NCBI GenBank assembly: GCA_048526005.1
Contig: DBFVEH010000002.1
Coordinates: 23,566 to 87,565, forward strand
Direction: 5' to 3'
Source of the DNA: QALR01 sp900552255
GTDB lineage: Bacteria > Bacillota > Clostridia > Oscillospirales > CAG-272
DNA: 64,000 bases
The translations under genes were made by a program, and so were the position numbers. The first letter of the stretch is position 1. Each line of letters opens with the position of its first letter. Below the pieces are notes generated by a model. The model was not told the origin of the DNA and did not search any database. It saw nothing but the letters and a program-made list of their open reading frames with translations. Shown in pieces: positions 16,763 to 25,292 of the stretch.

Positions 16763-17658
16763 GAACGCTCGGCTATCTTGTCAGACGCGATACCAAGCTG
16801 TTTTTTAAGGATAAGGGCGTGTTTTTTACCTCTCTGATCGCGCCGCTCATCATTCTTTTGCTGTTCATCACCTTTCTCGGGAACGTTTACCGCGACAGCT
16901 TCCTTTCCTGCATTCCCGAAGGGCTTACCGTGCCGGATTCTCTGACCCAAGGCTTCGTCGGCGGATGGCTCATGTCGTCCCTGCTTGCGGTTTGCTGTGT
17001 GACGGTCGCATTCTCCGCGAATATGATCATGGTGCAGGACCGCGTGACGGGCGCCGCGGGCGACTTTTCCGTCACGCCGGTGAAGCGCTCCGTCATGAGC
17101 CTCGGATACTATCTTTCCACGGTGATCGTCACGGGAGTCATCTGTTATGTCGCGACGGGCGCGGGCTTTTTGTATCTCGCCTTTGCCGGCTGGTATCTTT
17201 CCGCCGCGGATGTTTTGCTCGTGCTTCTCGACGTGTTTTTGCTCGTGCTGTTCGGCACGGCGCTTTCCTCCGTCGTCTGCCATTTCCTTGTTAGTCAGGG
17301 CGGAATAGCTGCCGTTTCGACGATCGTCAGCTCGACATACGGCTTTTTGTGCGGCGCTTATATGCCGATCTCCCAGTTTTCCGCCGGGATTCAGAACGTG
17401 ATCTCTTTTTTGCCCGGCACCTACGGGACTACGCTTCTGCGCAATCATTTTATGCGCGGCGTGCTGTCCGAGCTTGAAACGACGCATTTCCCGTCCGAGG
17501 CGGTGGACGGCATCCGGGATTCGTTTGACAACAATCTATATTTTTTCGGGACTCGGGTGGATATTCCCGCGATGTATCTGATTCTCGGCATCAGCATCGC
17601 GGCGCTCGTCGGAATTTATGTGGTTTTGAATGTGACAAGAGGGAAGAAGCGCCGCTAA
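16759..17658 (+). CDS. ABC-2 type permease
   Basis: 299-residue integral membrane protein with six predicted segments: LIAPLIILLLFITFLG near residue 25, further ones around 75, 115, 145 and 175, and a last one near 280. It is the membrane component for the preceding ATPase, with start and stop overlapping in ATGA. The segment VTGAAGDFSVTPVKRSVM between helices 2 and 3 and the GTALSS/SSTYGFLCGAYMPI region match the ABC-2 permease layout. Substrate unknown. Confidence 0.9.
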   Translation: MRTLGYLVRRDTKLFFKDKGVFFTSLIAPLIILLLFITFLGNVYRDSFLSCIPEGLTVPDSLTQGFVGGWLMSSLLAVCCVTVAFSANMIMVQDRVTGAAGDFSVTPVKRSVMSLGYYLSTVIVTGVICYVATGAGFLYLAFAGWYLSAADVLLVLLDVFLLVLFGTALSSVVCHFLVSQGGIAAVSTIVSSTYGFLCGAYMPISQFSAGIQNVISFLPGTYGTTLLRNHFMRGVLSELETTHFPSEAVDGIRDSFDNNLYFFGTRVDIPAMYLILGISIAALVGIYVVLNVTRGKKRR

Positions 17659-17740
17659 CATGCGGCGGAAGGCGCTGAATTTCAAGCGGAAGACGCGATT
17701 CTCGACCGGCACGGCAGCTTGGGGGAAAAGGAGGAAAATG

Positions 17741-18277
17741 ATGATTTTAGAAACGGAACGGCTTATTCTGCGTCCATGGGAGGAGAAGGACGCGGCGGCG
17801 CTTTATGAATACGCAAGGGATCCGCGCGTCGGACCTGCCGCCGGGTGGCCGCCGCATACGAACGTGGAGAACAGTCTTGAAATCATACGCGGCGTGCTGT
17901 CCGCACCGGAGACTTATGCCGTGGTGCTCAAATCCTTGGGAGAACCTGTTGGAAGCGCCGGCATTATGTTCCCGGGAAAAGGGCACGCGCCGATGGCGGA
18001 GCACGAGGCGGAAATTGGATACTGGATCGGCGTGCCGTTTTGGGGGCAGGGGCTCATTCCGGAAGCGGTGCGGGCGCTGCTTGCCCGATGCTTTGAGGAG
18101 CTTGGCTGCGAGGCCGTTTGGTGCGGTTATTACGACGGCAACGACAAGTCCCGCAGGGTGCAGGAGAAATGCGGCTTCCTCTATCATCATACGGAAAGAG
18201 AACTCCCGTCGCCGTTGGGGGATATCCGCACGGAGCATTTCACAAGGCTGACAAGGGAGCGATGGAGATCGCTGTGA
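17741..18277 (+). CDS. GNAT acetyltransferase, RimJ/RimL-like
   Basis: 178-residue N-acetyltransferase. The start MILETERLILRPW is the standard RimJ/RimL-type N-terminus. IGYWIGVPFWGQGLIPEAV contains the acetyl-CoA binding loop, and NDKSRRVQEKCGF is the conserved C-terminal block. Two ATGs stand in tandem at 17738 and 17741; AAAGGAGG at 17727-17734 is 3 and 6 bases away respectively, so the second is preferred. Upstream in-frame codons to 17660 are not family-like. Acceptor unknown: a ribosomal protein N-terminus or a small amine would fit. Ends in a strong terminator shared with the convergent AlkD-like operon. Confidence 0.88.
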   Translation: MILETERLILRPWEEKDAAALYEYARDPRVGPAAGWPPHTNVENSLEIIRGVLSAPETYAVVLKSLGEPVGSAGIMFPGKGHAPMAEHEAEIGYWIGVPFWGQGLIPEAVRALLARCFEELGCEAVWCGYYDGNDKSRRVQEKCGFLYHHTERELPSPLGDIRTEHFTRLTRERWRSL

Positions 18278-18283
18278 AAAACA

Positions 18284-18320
18284 ATGACCCGTAAAAGAGG
18301 GAAGCTCTTTTACGGGTCAT
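18284..18320. terminator. Bidirectional terminator between GNAT and the AlkD-like gene
   Basis: Perfect 16-base arms beginning ATGACCCGTAAAAGAG, loop GGAAG, followed by T-rich sequence in both directions. It serves the plus-strand acetyltransferase and the minus-strand operon; its right arm overlaps the last codons of the AlkD-like gene. Confidence 0.85.
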
Positions 18321-19006
18321 TTGATTTTCAAGGTGCGCAGATAAGCTTTCCGCTCGCCGCTTATGCGGTCGCTTTCGAGCGCCTTTTGGATTGCCTTGTT
18401 GTGCGTCCATCGGTCGAGGCGATTCTCTTCGATATACGGCAGAATCTCGTCGTAGCGTTTGGCGAGCGCCGTTGCGAAGTACCACGCGATCATCATGTTG
18501 ACGTAATATTCGTCGGAGCGTATCTCCGCGACGAGCGACGGATAGGCGGGCGCAAAATGCTCGTCCAAATAAAACCGCATGAGAAGGCCGATGCCGAAGC
18601 GCACCGTATAGGTGTGAGCGGATTTTATCCAAGATTTGATTTTTTCATACAGCGCAGGAAGGTGAGCGCTGAAGGCTTTCGGGCAGAACATGTCGCAGGT
18701 CGCCCAATTGTCGATATAAGAGAGGAACCGTTCGGTTTCTGCAAGCGCCCCGTCGAAGTCACGGATTTTCTCGATGAGGAATCCGTGCAGATTGTTTTCC
18801 TCATAGTAACGGTGGGGCAGCTCCTTTAAAAAGGCTTCCGCCTCCGGCGTACCGGCAAGCTCTTTCGCATATTTCCGGAGCGCCGGCGTGCGCACGCCGA
18901 TTATCGTTTCCGGCTCTACGTTCGGAATCAGCTTCGCATGAAAGCTCTGGTAGCCCGTATCCTGCATGGCAAACAGGCGTGTCCGTATGGTTTCCGTCTG
19001 ATCCAT
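18317..19006 (-). CDS. DNA alkylation repair enzyme, AlkD-like
   Basis: 229 residues of HEAT-like helical repeats typical of the AlkD/AlkC glycosylase superfamily, which removes N3- and N7-alkylated purines. Seen: GVRTPALRKYAKEL near residue 37, YYEENNLHGFLIEKI, SYIDNWATCDMF near 95 (the conserved Trp/Asp region) and WYFATALAKRYDEILPYI. Last gene of a minus-strand operon (metallopeptidase, Nudix, ArsC-like, AlkD-like). Pairing with a MutT-like Nudix suggests a genome-protection theme. The gap to the ArsC-like gene is 13 bp. Confidence 0.88.
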   Translation of the reverse strand: MDQTETIRTRLFAMQDTGYQSFHAKLIPNVEPETIIGVRTPALRKYAKELAGTPEAEAFLKELPHRYYEENNLHGFLIEKIRDFDGALAETERFLSYIDNWATCDMFCPKAFSAHLPALYEKIKSWIKSAHTYTVRFGIGLLMRFYLDEHFAPAYPSLVAEIRSDEYYVNMMIAWYFATALAKRYDEILPYIEENRLDRWTHNKAIQKALESDRISGERKAYLRTLKIK

Positions 19007-19019
19007 AAGCGCCTCCGGT

Positions 19020-19370
19020 CTATTTCAGCGTTCTTTCCCATTCCTCGGGACGGAAACCGATCAGAATGAAATCGTTCGAGACGACGAGCGGCCGTTTGAC
19101 AAGCATGCCGTCCGAGGCGAGCAGCCGGAGCTGCTCGTCCTCCGTCATGGACGGGAGCTTCTCTTTTAAATTCATGGACTGATAAAGAATCCCGCTTGTG
19201 TTGAAGAATTTTTTGAGCGGCATCCCGCCTCGGATATGCCATGCTCTCAGCTCTTCATAGGTCGGGTTCTGCTCCTTGATGTGGCGGTCGGCATATGGGA
19301 TCCCGTGCTCATCCAGCCATTTTTTCGCATTCTTGCAGGTGCTGCATTTTGGGTATTCCAAAAAAATCAT
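19020..19370 (-). CDS. ArsC/Spx-family thioredoxin-fold protein
   Basis: 116 residues of the ArsC-like (Spx/MgsR/arsenate reductase) family. It opens MIFLEYPKCSTCKNAKKWL with a CxxC-type redox site (C9-x-x-C12). PTYEELRAWHIRGGMPLKKFFNTSG and LVKRPLVVSNDFILIGF are characteristic blocks. This subgroup is usually annotated 'arsenate reductase family' although arsenate reduction is unproven for it; no ars genes are nearby. The start overlaps the Nudix stop by 4 bp, so the two are translationally coupled. Confidence 0.88.
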   Translation of the reverse strand: MIFLEYPKCSTCKNAKKWLDEHGIPYADRHIKEQNPTYEELRAWHIRGGMPLKKFFNTSGILYQSMNLKEKLPSMTEDEQLRLLASDGMLVKRPLVVSNDFILIGFRPEEWERTLK

Positions 19371-19762
19371 GATTTTGTTCCTCCGAGCTTTTTTATTTTT
19401 TCAAGGATTTCCTCGTCCGCCGGACAAAATTCATACCGCCCGATCTCCTCCGGCAGAATCCAGCGGATGTCGTTATGTTCAAGGAGCTGCGGCGTTCCGC
19501 GGACGATTTCGGCGTTGAAGAGGGTGAGGCGGATCGTGATATCGGGATATTCGTGCATGATCTGCGCAAAGATGCCGCACGGTCGGACGGTGATGCCAAG
19601 CTCCTCGCGGCATTCGCGGATCAAGGCTTCCTCCGCCGTTTCGCCGGCTTCCGCCTTGCCGCCGACGAACTCCCACATAAGTGCCCTCGTTTTGCTTTTC
19701 GGACGCTGACAGATCAAAAATTTGCCATTCTCCCATATCAGCGCGGCTGCGACTTCGGTCAT
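19367..19762 (-). CDS. Nudix hydrolase, MutT-like 8-oxo-dGTP diphosphatase
   Basis: 131 residues with a complete Nudix box, from GGKAEAGETAEEAL to RECREELGI, spanning about residues 34-56. The N-terminus VAAALIWENGKFLICQRP and FVGGK are typical of the MutT/NudG group, which hydrolyses oxidised nucleoside triphosphates. Part of the operon with a metallopeptidase, an ArsC-like protein and an AlkD-like repair protein. Specificity among the MutT group cannot be told from sequence alone. Confidence 0.88.
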   Translation of the reverse strand: MTEVAAALIWENGKFLICQRPKSKTRALMWEFVGGKAEAGETAEEALIRECREELGITVRPCGIFAQIMHEYPDITIRLTLFNAEIVRGTPQLLEHNDIRWILPEEIGRYEFCPADEEILEKIKKLGGTKS

Positions 19763-19788
19763 GTTGTTCTCCTTTTATATGCGGATTT

Positions 19789-20532
19789 TTAAATGTTGGT
19801 CGCCGGAGCCGTAGACTCCGGAAATGGCAGCCCTCTGTCAAGCGCCTGTTTGCGCGCTTTCCAGTCCGGCATGAAGGACGCGAGCGTCTCCCAAAAGCGC
19901 GCCGAATGGTCGGGCTGGAGAAAATGCGTAAATTCGTGCATGACCACGTATTCGATGCAGGGAATGGGACAGGCGGCGAGCCTTTTGTTGAAAGTGAGAA
20001 TCCCTGCCTTTGGTCGGCAGCTTCCCCAGCGGGACGTCATCCGGCGAAACCGAAGCTCAGGATAGAGGACGCCGCGTGCGGCAAAGAGCGGGTATACCGT
20101 CTCACAGATATCGGTTATGGTCTCTTTGCATCTTCGGTCGGCATAGCTTTCGAGCGTCCTTTTTTTGAGCTCGAAATCGTCGGGGTTTGTCACGGTGAGG
20201 ACAAGGACCGTTCCATTCTGCGCGGCGCGGTTTTTTGTGCCTTTCAGAAGATGCAGGGTCAGGTCTTGCCCGAAAAGAGGGAAGCGCTCTCCCTCCTCAT
20301 ACCGCGCGGGAGGAGGCATCTTTTTTCGTTCCTCTTCAAAACGGTCGAGCGTACGCAGGATAAAACCGGCTTTTTCGAGCAGAAATTCCTCGATTTTTTC
20401 TTCCGGCACGCTTCGGCTTGCCGAGACGGCAACCGAGCCGTCCGCGCGGATCCGGAGGTTGACGTTTTTCACTTTTTTTCGCTGAAATTCATAACGGATT
20501 TCCCTGCCGCCCAAAATGACTGTGCGTGTCAT
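19789..20532 (-). CDS. YgjP/DUF45-type zinc metallopeptidase
   Basis: 247 residues. MTSRWGSCRPKAGILTFN precedes the zinc-binding HEFTHFLQPDHSARFW near residue 195, where HEFTH is the HExxH site and the second His with the following residues completes the DUF45 signature. Cytoplasmic: no signal peptide. The start is set at MTRTVILGG because GGAGGGACGGAT stands just before it; the in-frame extension to 20616 is not family-like. First gene of the minus-strand operon. Function of the family is poorly known; E. coli YgjP is a homologue. Confidence 0.88.
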   Translation of the reverse strand: MTRTVILGGREIRYEFQRKKVKNVNLRIRADGSVAVSASRSVPEEKIEEFLLEKAGFILRTLDRFEEERKKMPPPARYEEGERFPLFGQDLTLHLLKGTKNRAAQNGTVLVLTVTNPDDFELKKRTLESYADRRCKETITDICETVYPLFAARGVLYPELRFRRMTSRWGSCRPKAGILTFNKRLAACPIPCIEYVVMHEFTHFLQPDHSARFWETLASFMPDWKARKQALDRGLPFPESTAPATNI

Positions 20533-20673
20533 ATCCGTCCCTCCGTTTCCTGATTTCGGTGTTATGATATCACAAACGGCTTGTCCTGTCAATCCGGATT
20601 TTGTCGGTTTGCACAAAACGGATTCTCGCCGAAATTATGATTTGTGCAGATTCCTGTTTTTGAAAAAAGGTAC

Positions 20674-20702
20674 TTGACGACAGGCTTTCTCGGAACTATA
20701 CT
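20674..20702 (+). promoter_or_regulatory. Promoter of the MATE gene
   Basis: TTGACG and TATACT with a 17-base spacer, about 50 bases upstream of the ATG at 20754. Confidence 0.7.
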
Positions 20703-20753
20703 GTCTGCGTTATCCGGCTTTGGCGCGGAAATCTTATGGGATGGGGTGAGGAT

Positions 20754-22280
20754 ATGTCATCCGTAAAAGAACCAATAGAAAAGCCGTCCTTTTTCCTTCG
20801 GCTGAGGAGATTTTTCGATCCGATCGACCTTACAAAGGGAAATATCGTCAAGGTCCTGATCATGTTTACGATCCCGATCGTTCTGTCCTATCTTTTGTAG
20901 CAGATCTATACGCTCAGCGATGCGGCGATCTGCGGCAGAACGCTCAGTGCGGAAGAAGTGGCCGGCGTCAATGATACGTTTCCGCTGACTTTTATCTTTT
21001 TGCAGTTCGCTTTTGGCTGTACCTCCGGGTTTACGGTCGTGACTTTCAATAAGCTGGGTAAGAACGACAGGGAGGGGGTGCGCCGTTCCTTTGCCTCACA
21101 GATCATTTTGTGCTCGCTTTTGACGGTTGTCATCACCATATTGTCCGTCGTCAGTCTGCGGCCGATGCTGGGATGGATTCATGTGACGCCGGACAATCCC
21201 GAGGTGTATGAGGCGGCGTATACCTACTGCTTCATCATTTTTCTCGGGATATTTGCACAGCTTTTTTACAATTCCATCTGCTGTATCCTGCGCAGCGTCG
21301 GAGACTCCCTTACGCCGCTTGTTTTTTTGCTGATGTCGACGATCCTCAATATCGGGCTTGATTTTCTCTTCATCATGGCGTTCGGATGGGGAGTGGCAGG
21401 CGCCGCGGTTGCTACGGTATTCGCACAGCTTGTCAGCACGGTCGGCTGCTTTGTTTATACCTTTGTGAGATACAAAGACATGCGGCTTTCCCGAAAAGAT
21501 TTCAAGGTTTCGGCAGAGGAGCTTGTCCGGCATTTGAAGCTTGGGATCCCGCTGGGGCTCCAATTTTCTGTTTTGGCTGTCGGCATCGTGTTTATGATGG
21601 GCGGTATTGTCAAGTTCGATATCATGCCGAACGGGGTCATGGTGGCGGGCGCGCCTGCGCAGAACGGCTTCGGCGCGGCTACGAAGCTCAATAATTTTCT
21701 GATGTCGCCGCTTACGGCACTGGGCACGGCGGTCGTCAGCTTCAATGCGCAGAATCTCGGCGCCGGCGACCGTGTCCGCGTCAAGAAAGGAACGAATCTC
21801 TCGCTCCTTTTGATGCTTGCTGTCTATGTGATCTTCGCCGGTATCGGCCTTCTTATGACCGTAAACGGCGCCTATCAGTATTTATTTCTCAGTCCCGATA
21901 AGATCTCGTCGGAATCCATTGCCTACGGAAATCTGTTTTTATATGCGGATCTGCCGCTGTTTTTCATCGTAGGGACCCTGATCGTTCTGAGGGGGGCGAT
22001 GCAGGGGATCGGAAAATCCGTTTATACGCTGATCGCCGGAACGGCGGAGCTTGTGGCGCGTATCGTCATCAGCGTGACGCTTCCGGCGCTTGTGAACGGC
22101 GCTCCGGTCGATGCGCTGGCCTCGAAGGCTGCGTATTTTGCGCTTTGCTATGCGGATCCGGGCGCATGGACGCTTGCGGCGCTGACGCTTGTGATCCCGT
22201 ATTGTTATTACATTCTCCGTGGGAATCGCGAGCCGATTTTTTCGGGACTGCGGAAACGGCTTACGAAAAAAACCGCGTAA
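20754..22280 (+). pseudogene. MATE-family efflux transporter with in-frame amber codon 49
   Basis: A 508-codon frame encoding a multidrug and toxin extrusion (MATE, NorM/DinF-like) sodium- or proton-coupled exporter with about 12 membrane segments. Translation starts at an ATG behind GGGGTGAGGAT and gives MSSVKEPIEKPSFFLRL, then FTIPIVLSYLL. A TAG at 20898-20900 stands where the family has a glutamine, since the text resumes QIYTLSDAAICGR in the same frame. CAG to TAG is a one-base change. From 20958 onward the frame is intact: NDTFPLTFIFLQFAFG, LNIGLDFLFI, and AQNGFGAATKLNNF followed by AVVSFNAQN. Without suppression only 48 residues or an internal restart would be made; a restart would lose helix 1. 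The neighbouring TetR gene ends in TAG, so TAG is a working stop here. Confidence 0.8.
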
Positions 22281-22304
22281 ATACAGAGCCTTTCGTTCGC
22301 AAAG

Positions 22305-22343
22305 CAATCAAAAAACGGCATCGTAGATGCCGTTTTTTGATTG
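22305..22343. terminator. Bidirectional terminator between MATE and DegV genes
   Basis: CAATCAAAAAACGGCAT pairs perfectly with ATGCCGTTTTTTGATTG around a CGTAG loop. Convergent genes on both sides. Confidence 0.85.
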
Positions 22344-22345
22344 TT

Positions 22346-23233
22346 TCAGTTTTCTCTCTTTTTTCCAAAGAAGAAGAGCGCGACCGTGCCGGGGCCGGTA
22401 TGGCTTCCGATCGTGGTGCCGATGCTGTTGATGACGACCTTTCCGTTCAGCTTTTTGAAGCGCGCCTCCACAAGCTCGGCGACCGCCTTCGCGTCCTCGT
22501 AGCAGGCGGAATTGGAAATATAGCATTTCCCGGAGTAGTCGAGACCGTCCTGCGCGTCCTCCTCCATTTTTTTGACGATTCTCTCGATGACTTTGGCTTT
22601 TGTGCGGATTTTTTCTCTCGGAATCAGCCTGCCTTTGTCGTCCATATTGAGCAGCGGGCAGATTTGGAGCACCGTCCCGAACCAGCCTGCGGCCTTGGAG
22701 ACGCGTCCGCCCTTGACGTAGAAAGTGAGATCTGTCGAGAAGAACCAGTGATGCAGGTTCAGCTTATGCTCCTCCGCCCAGTCGCGCAGCTCGTCGATGG
22801 AAAGTCCCTCGTCTCTGAGATCTGCCAGCTTGTCCATGAAAAGCCCGTAACCGGAGGAGGCTCCGAGCGAATCCACGATGTAGATCTTTCTGTCGGGATA
22901 TTTTTCGGCAAGCTCGTTCTTCGCGGCGTTGGCCGAGTTTACGACGCCGGAGATCCCAGAGGACAGACATATGTGCAGAATATCGAAGCCTTCCTCGAGG
23001 AACGGTGTGAAATATGTGATAAATTCGCCTGTGCTGATCTGAGACGTCTTGGTTTCGGCGCCGTCCGTCATCGCCTGATAAAATTTGTCAAAGGGAATGG
23101 TTTTGCCGAGATCGTCGGGGTATTGTTTCCCGTCCAGAGAATAGTGGAAGCAGATATACCGGATATCTCTTTGCTCAAAATGCTCTGCCGAGAGGTCTGC
23201 GGTGGAACAGCAGCTGAGTATGTATTTTCCCAT
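22346..23233 (-). CDS. DegV-family fatty-acid-binding protein
   Basis: 295 residues. DegV proteins bind a fatty acid and, as FakB, present it to the kinase FakA. Visible: the N-terminal ILSCCSTADLS (the S-T-A-D version of the DegV opening), KTSQISTGEFITYF, ICLSSGISGVVNSA, the SLGASSGYGLF block and the C-terminal IGSHTGPGTVALFF. Cytoplasmic, no signal peptide. AGAAGG stands 6 bases before the ATG. Transcribed divergently from a TetR regulator, with an overlapping promoter between them, so that regulator is the likely controller. Confidence 0.92.
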   Translation of the reverse strand: MGKYILSCCSTADLSAEHFEQRDIRYICFHYSLDGKQYPDDLGKTIPFDKFYQAMTDGAETKTSQISTGEFITYFTPFLEEGFDILHICLSSGISGVVNSANAAKNELAEKYPDRKIYIVDSLGASSGYGLFMDKLADLRDEGLSIDELRDWAEEHKLNLHHWFFSTDLTFYVKGGRVSKAAGWFGTVLQICPLLNMDDKGRLIPREKIRTKAKVIERIVKKMEEDAQDGLDYSGKCYISNSACYEDAKAVAELVEARFKKLNGKVVINSIGTTIGSHTGPGTVALFFFGKKREN

Positions 23234-23273
23234 GCTTTTACCTTCTTTCTTTGATTTCTTTTAAAATGACAGC

Positions 23274-23314
23274 TTTACAAAATACAATTACACATGTTAT
23301 AATAATATAATAAC
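23274..23314. promoter_or_regulatory. Overlapping divergent promoters and dyad between DegV and TetR genes
   Basis: Plus strand: TTTACA (23274-23279), 18 bases, TATAAT (23298-23303) for the TetR gene. Minus strand: TTGAAA and TATTAT separated by 17 bases, whose -10 falls on the same AT-rich block. GTTATAATAATATAATAAC (23296-23314) is an imperfect inverted repeat covering both -10 boxes. A TetR dimer here would shut both genes. The operator function is inferred. Confidence 0.5.
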
Positions 23315-23405
23315 GGCGTGTTTATTTCAAGTACAAAAAGAATCTGTCGTAAAAATAATTATACAAATCATAAAATATGTAAAGTTTATCCGTAGGAGGC
23401 CTGAA

Positions 23406-23999
23406 ATGGGAGAGGACAAACGTGTAAAGAAAACCAAAAAAAATCTGAAGCAGACGCTTATAACGCTTCTTGTGGACAAACCGTTTGAGCAGATCACGGT
23501 GACGGAATTATGCGAGACGTCGGATACCAGCCGCATCACCTTTTACACGCATTATGCCGATAAATATGAGCTTGTAAACGATCTGTTCTCCGATATGGCG
23601 GCGACGGCGGAGGAGAATTATGAGCGTTTGCAGCGGGAAAACAATCCGCAGCGCGGCATCGCTGCCGGGTGGTGCAATCTGCTCGACTGTATCCTGAATC
23701 TGTATTATTCCCATATCGCCCTTTTTTCCAAGGCGGCGCAGGCGGAAAATCCGTATTTGAGCTTTCTGTTTTATCAGTATGTGCTTCGGTATGTCGAAAA
23801 GCATATTGCCGACGCAGGCGACGCGCTGAATCTCAAATATTCCGCCAAAAAGACGACCGGTTTCCTCTGCTACGGGCTTTGGGGATTTATCAACGCGGCG
23901 CATTCGGAGAGGGAATCCGTCGAGCTTGTCAAACGGCAGGCACGGGAACTTTTGATGGAGCTGCTCCGGTCGAATGCGCTGACCGAGGTGCTGTTATAG
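23406..23999 (+). CDS. TetR-family transcriptional regulator
   Basis: 197 residues. N-terminal DNA-binding domain: VKKTKKNLKQTLITLLVDKPFEQITVTELCETSDTSRITFY (quoted in part: TVTELCETSDTSRITFYTHY). The T-x-x-F-Y-x-H-Y-x-x-K end of the helix-turn-helix is clear. The C-terminal all-helical ligand domain contains CNLLDCILNLYYSHIALFS. GTAGGAGG precedes the ATG. It belongs to the group often called DhaS-like or TetR_C_33-like. Divergent to degV and probably regulating it and itself. Ends in TAG, which shows TAG is used as a stop in this genome. Its last codons overlap the convergent dehydrogenase by 6 bp. Confidence 0.88.
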   Translation: MGEDKRVKKTKKNLKQTLITLLVDKPFEQITVTELCETSDTSRITFYTHYADKYELVNDLFSDMAATAEENYERLQRENNPQRGIAAGWCNLLDCILNLYYSHIALFSKAAQAENPYLSFLFYQYVLRYVEKHIADAGDALNLKYSAKKTTGFLCYGLWGFINAAHSERESVELVKRQARELLMELLRSNALTEVLL

Positions 24000-24947
24000 C
24001 TTGTTTACCTGGTTGACAGGCGAGCCGGAGAGAAACGCCTTGATGTTGTCCGCGGCGATCTTCACAAGCCTTGTGCGCGCTTCCTGCGACGCCCAAGCCA
24101 CGTGCGGCGTGACGTAACAGTTCTTCGCCGTGAGATAAGGGTGATTCGGCTTCATCGGCTCCATGTCGAGCACGTCGATGCCGGCGCCGCGCAGCCGGTT
24201 TTCGTTCAGCGCCGCGGCGAGCGCCTCCTCCTCGACAACGCCGCCGCGCGCGGTGTTGATCAGAACGGCGGAGGGCTTCATAAGGGAAAGCGTGCGCGCG
24301 TTTGCCGTCCCCTTGGTTTCCTCTGTGAGCGGGCAGTGGAAGGTGAGATAATCGGAGCGGGCAAACAGCGAGTCCGTGTCCGTAAATTCCACGCCGTCAT
24401 ATGCGGCGGGACGATGGGAAACGGCGAGCACCTTCATGCCGAACGCCGCTGCGACCTTGGAGACCGCTCGTCCTATGGTGCCGAAGCCGAAGATGCCGAG
24501 CGTTTTGCCGGCAAGCTCATAGGTCGGATAGGCGAGATAGGAGAACGTCTCGGCGCGTGTCCAGTCGCCGCGGGCGACCGACGCCGCATAATCGTCCGCA
24601 CGGGCGGCGAAATGCAGGATCAGCGCAAACACATGCTGAACGACAGAGCTTGTGGAATAGCCGGGCACGTTGCAGACGACGATCCCGCGCGCATTTGCGG
24701 CCTCGATGTCGACATTGTTGAAGCCGGTAGCGAGCACGCCGATATAGCGCAGCGCAGAACAGGCGTCCATGAGAGAGGCGGTCATGCCCGCCTTGTTGCA
24801 GACGACGATCTCGTTGTTTCCAATGGCGGCCGCGAGCTTTTCACGTGGCAGCGTGTCGAAAAAGCGAACTTCTCCGAGCGATTCGAGCGGGGAGAGGGAA
24901 ACGTCTCCGGTCGTGACGGTGCATTTGTCGAGTACGGTGATTTTCAT
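23994..24947 (-). CDS. D-2-hydroxyacid dehydrogenase (glycerate/hydroxypyruvate reductase-like)
   Basis: 317 residues. NAD(P)-dependent reduction of a 2-oxoacid. N-terminal substrate domain with VLATGFNNVDIEAA; Rossmann motif LGIFGFGTIGRAV near residue 150; catalytic Arg in INTARGGVVEE, Glu in GAGIDVLDMEP and His in VTPHVAWAS. The sequence TGFNNVD and GYSTSSVVQHVFA fit the glycerate-dehydrogenase subgroup (HprA-like). No neighbouring pathway genes help to fix the substrate. AAAGGA upstream supports the start. Confidence 0.88.
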   Translation of the reverse strand: MKITVLDKCTVTTGDVSLSPLESLGEVRFFDTLPREKLAAAIGNNEIVVCNKAGMTASLMDACSALRYIGVLATGFNNVDIEAANARGIVVCNVPGYSTSSVVQHVFALILHFAARADDYAASVARGDWTRAETFSYLAYPTYELAGKTLGIFGFGTIGRAVSKVAAAFGMKVLAVSHRPAAYDGVEFTDTDSLFARSDYLTFHCPLTEETKGTANARTLSLMKPSAVLINTARGGVVEEEALAAALNENRLRGAGIDVLDMEPMKPNHPYLTAKNCYVTPHVAWASQEARTRLVKIAADNIKAFLSGSPVNQVNKL

Positions 24948-25292
24948 AGCGGGATTCCTTTCGTTAAACGGATTTTCAGGCTCTTTTTATCATTATAGCA
25001 TGAGACATGCGCAAAGAAAAGCGCTCCGCCGGAAATTTTCGGCGAAGCATATATATGCGGAGGGGAGAATTGCGGTAAATCTGCTGTGCATGGCGTCATA
25101 TATGAAAAAGCATTGACAAAATTCGACGTTTTTTCATAGGATACTTGACAAAGATGTATATTTGGGAGAAAATAATAAGAAGAATATGTAAAGCGGGGCT
25201 GCTTTTTGTTTACACAGAACGCTTCGGTTCTTTGGGGAACGCATATTCGGTAAGCTTTGCCGCCGGAGCGGCAGATGGGGGATAAGATTGAT
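24948..25292. other. Divergent intergenic gap with putative promoters
   Basis: No supported gene. The stretch separates the minus-strand dehydrogenase and the plus-strand ketopantoate reductase. Two TTGACA boxes (near 25115 and 25152) on the plus strand point toward the reductase; the first has TAGGAT 18 bases on. A small GC hairpin sits near 25030 (CGCCGGAAATTTTCGGCG). Confidence 0.4.

Noticed and set aside
20898..20900. Use of TAG as a sense codon in this organism
   Set aside because: The TetR-family gene at 23406-23999 ends in TAG in a normal family-length protein, and most genes show no internal TAG.
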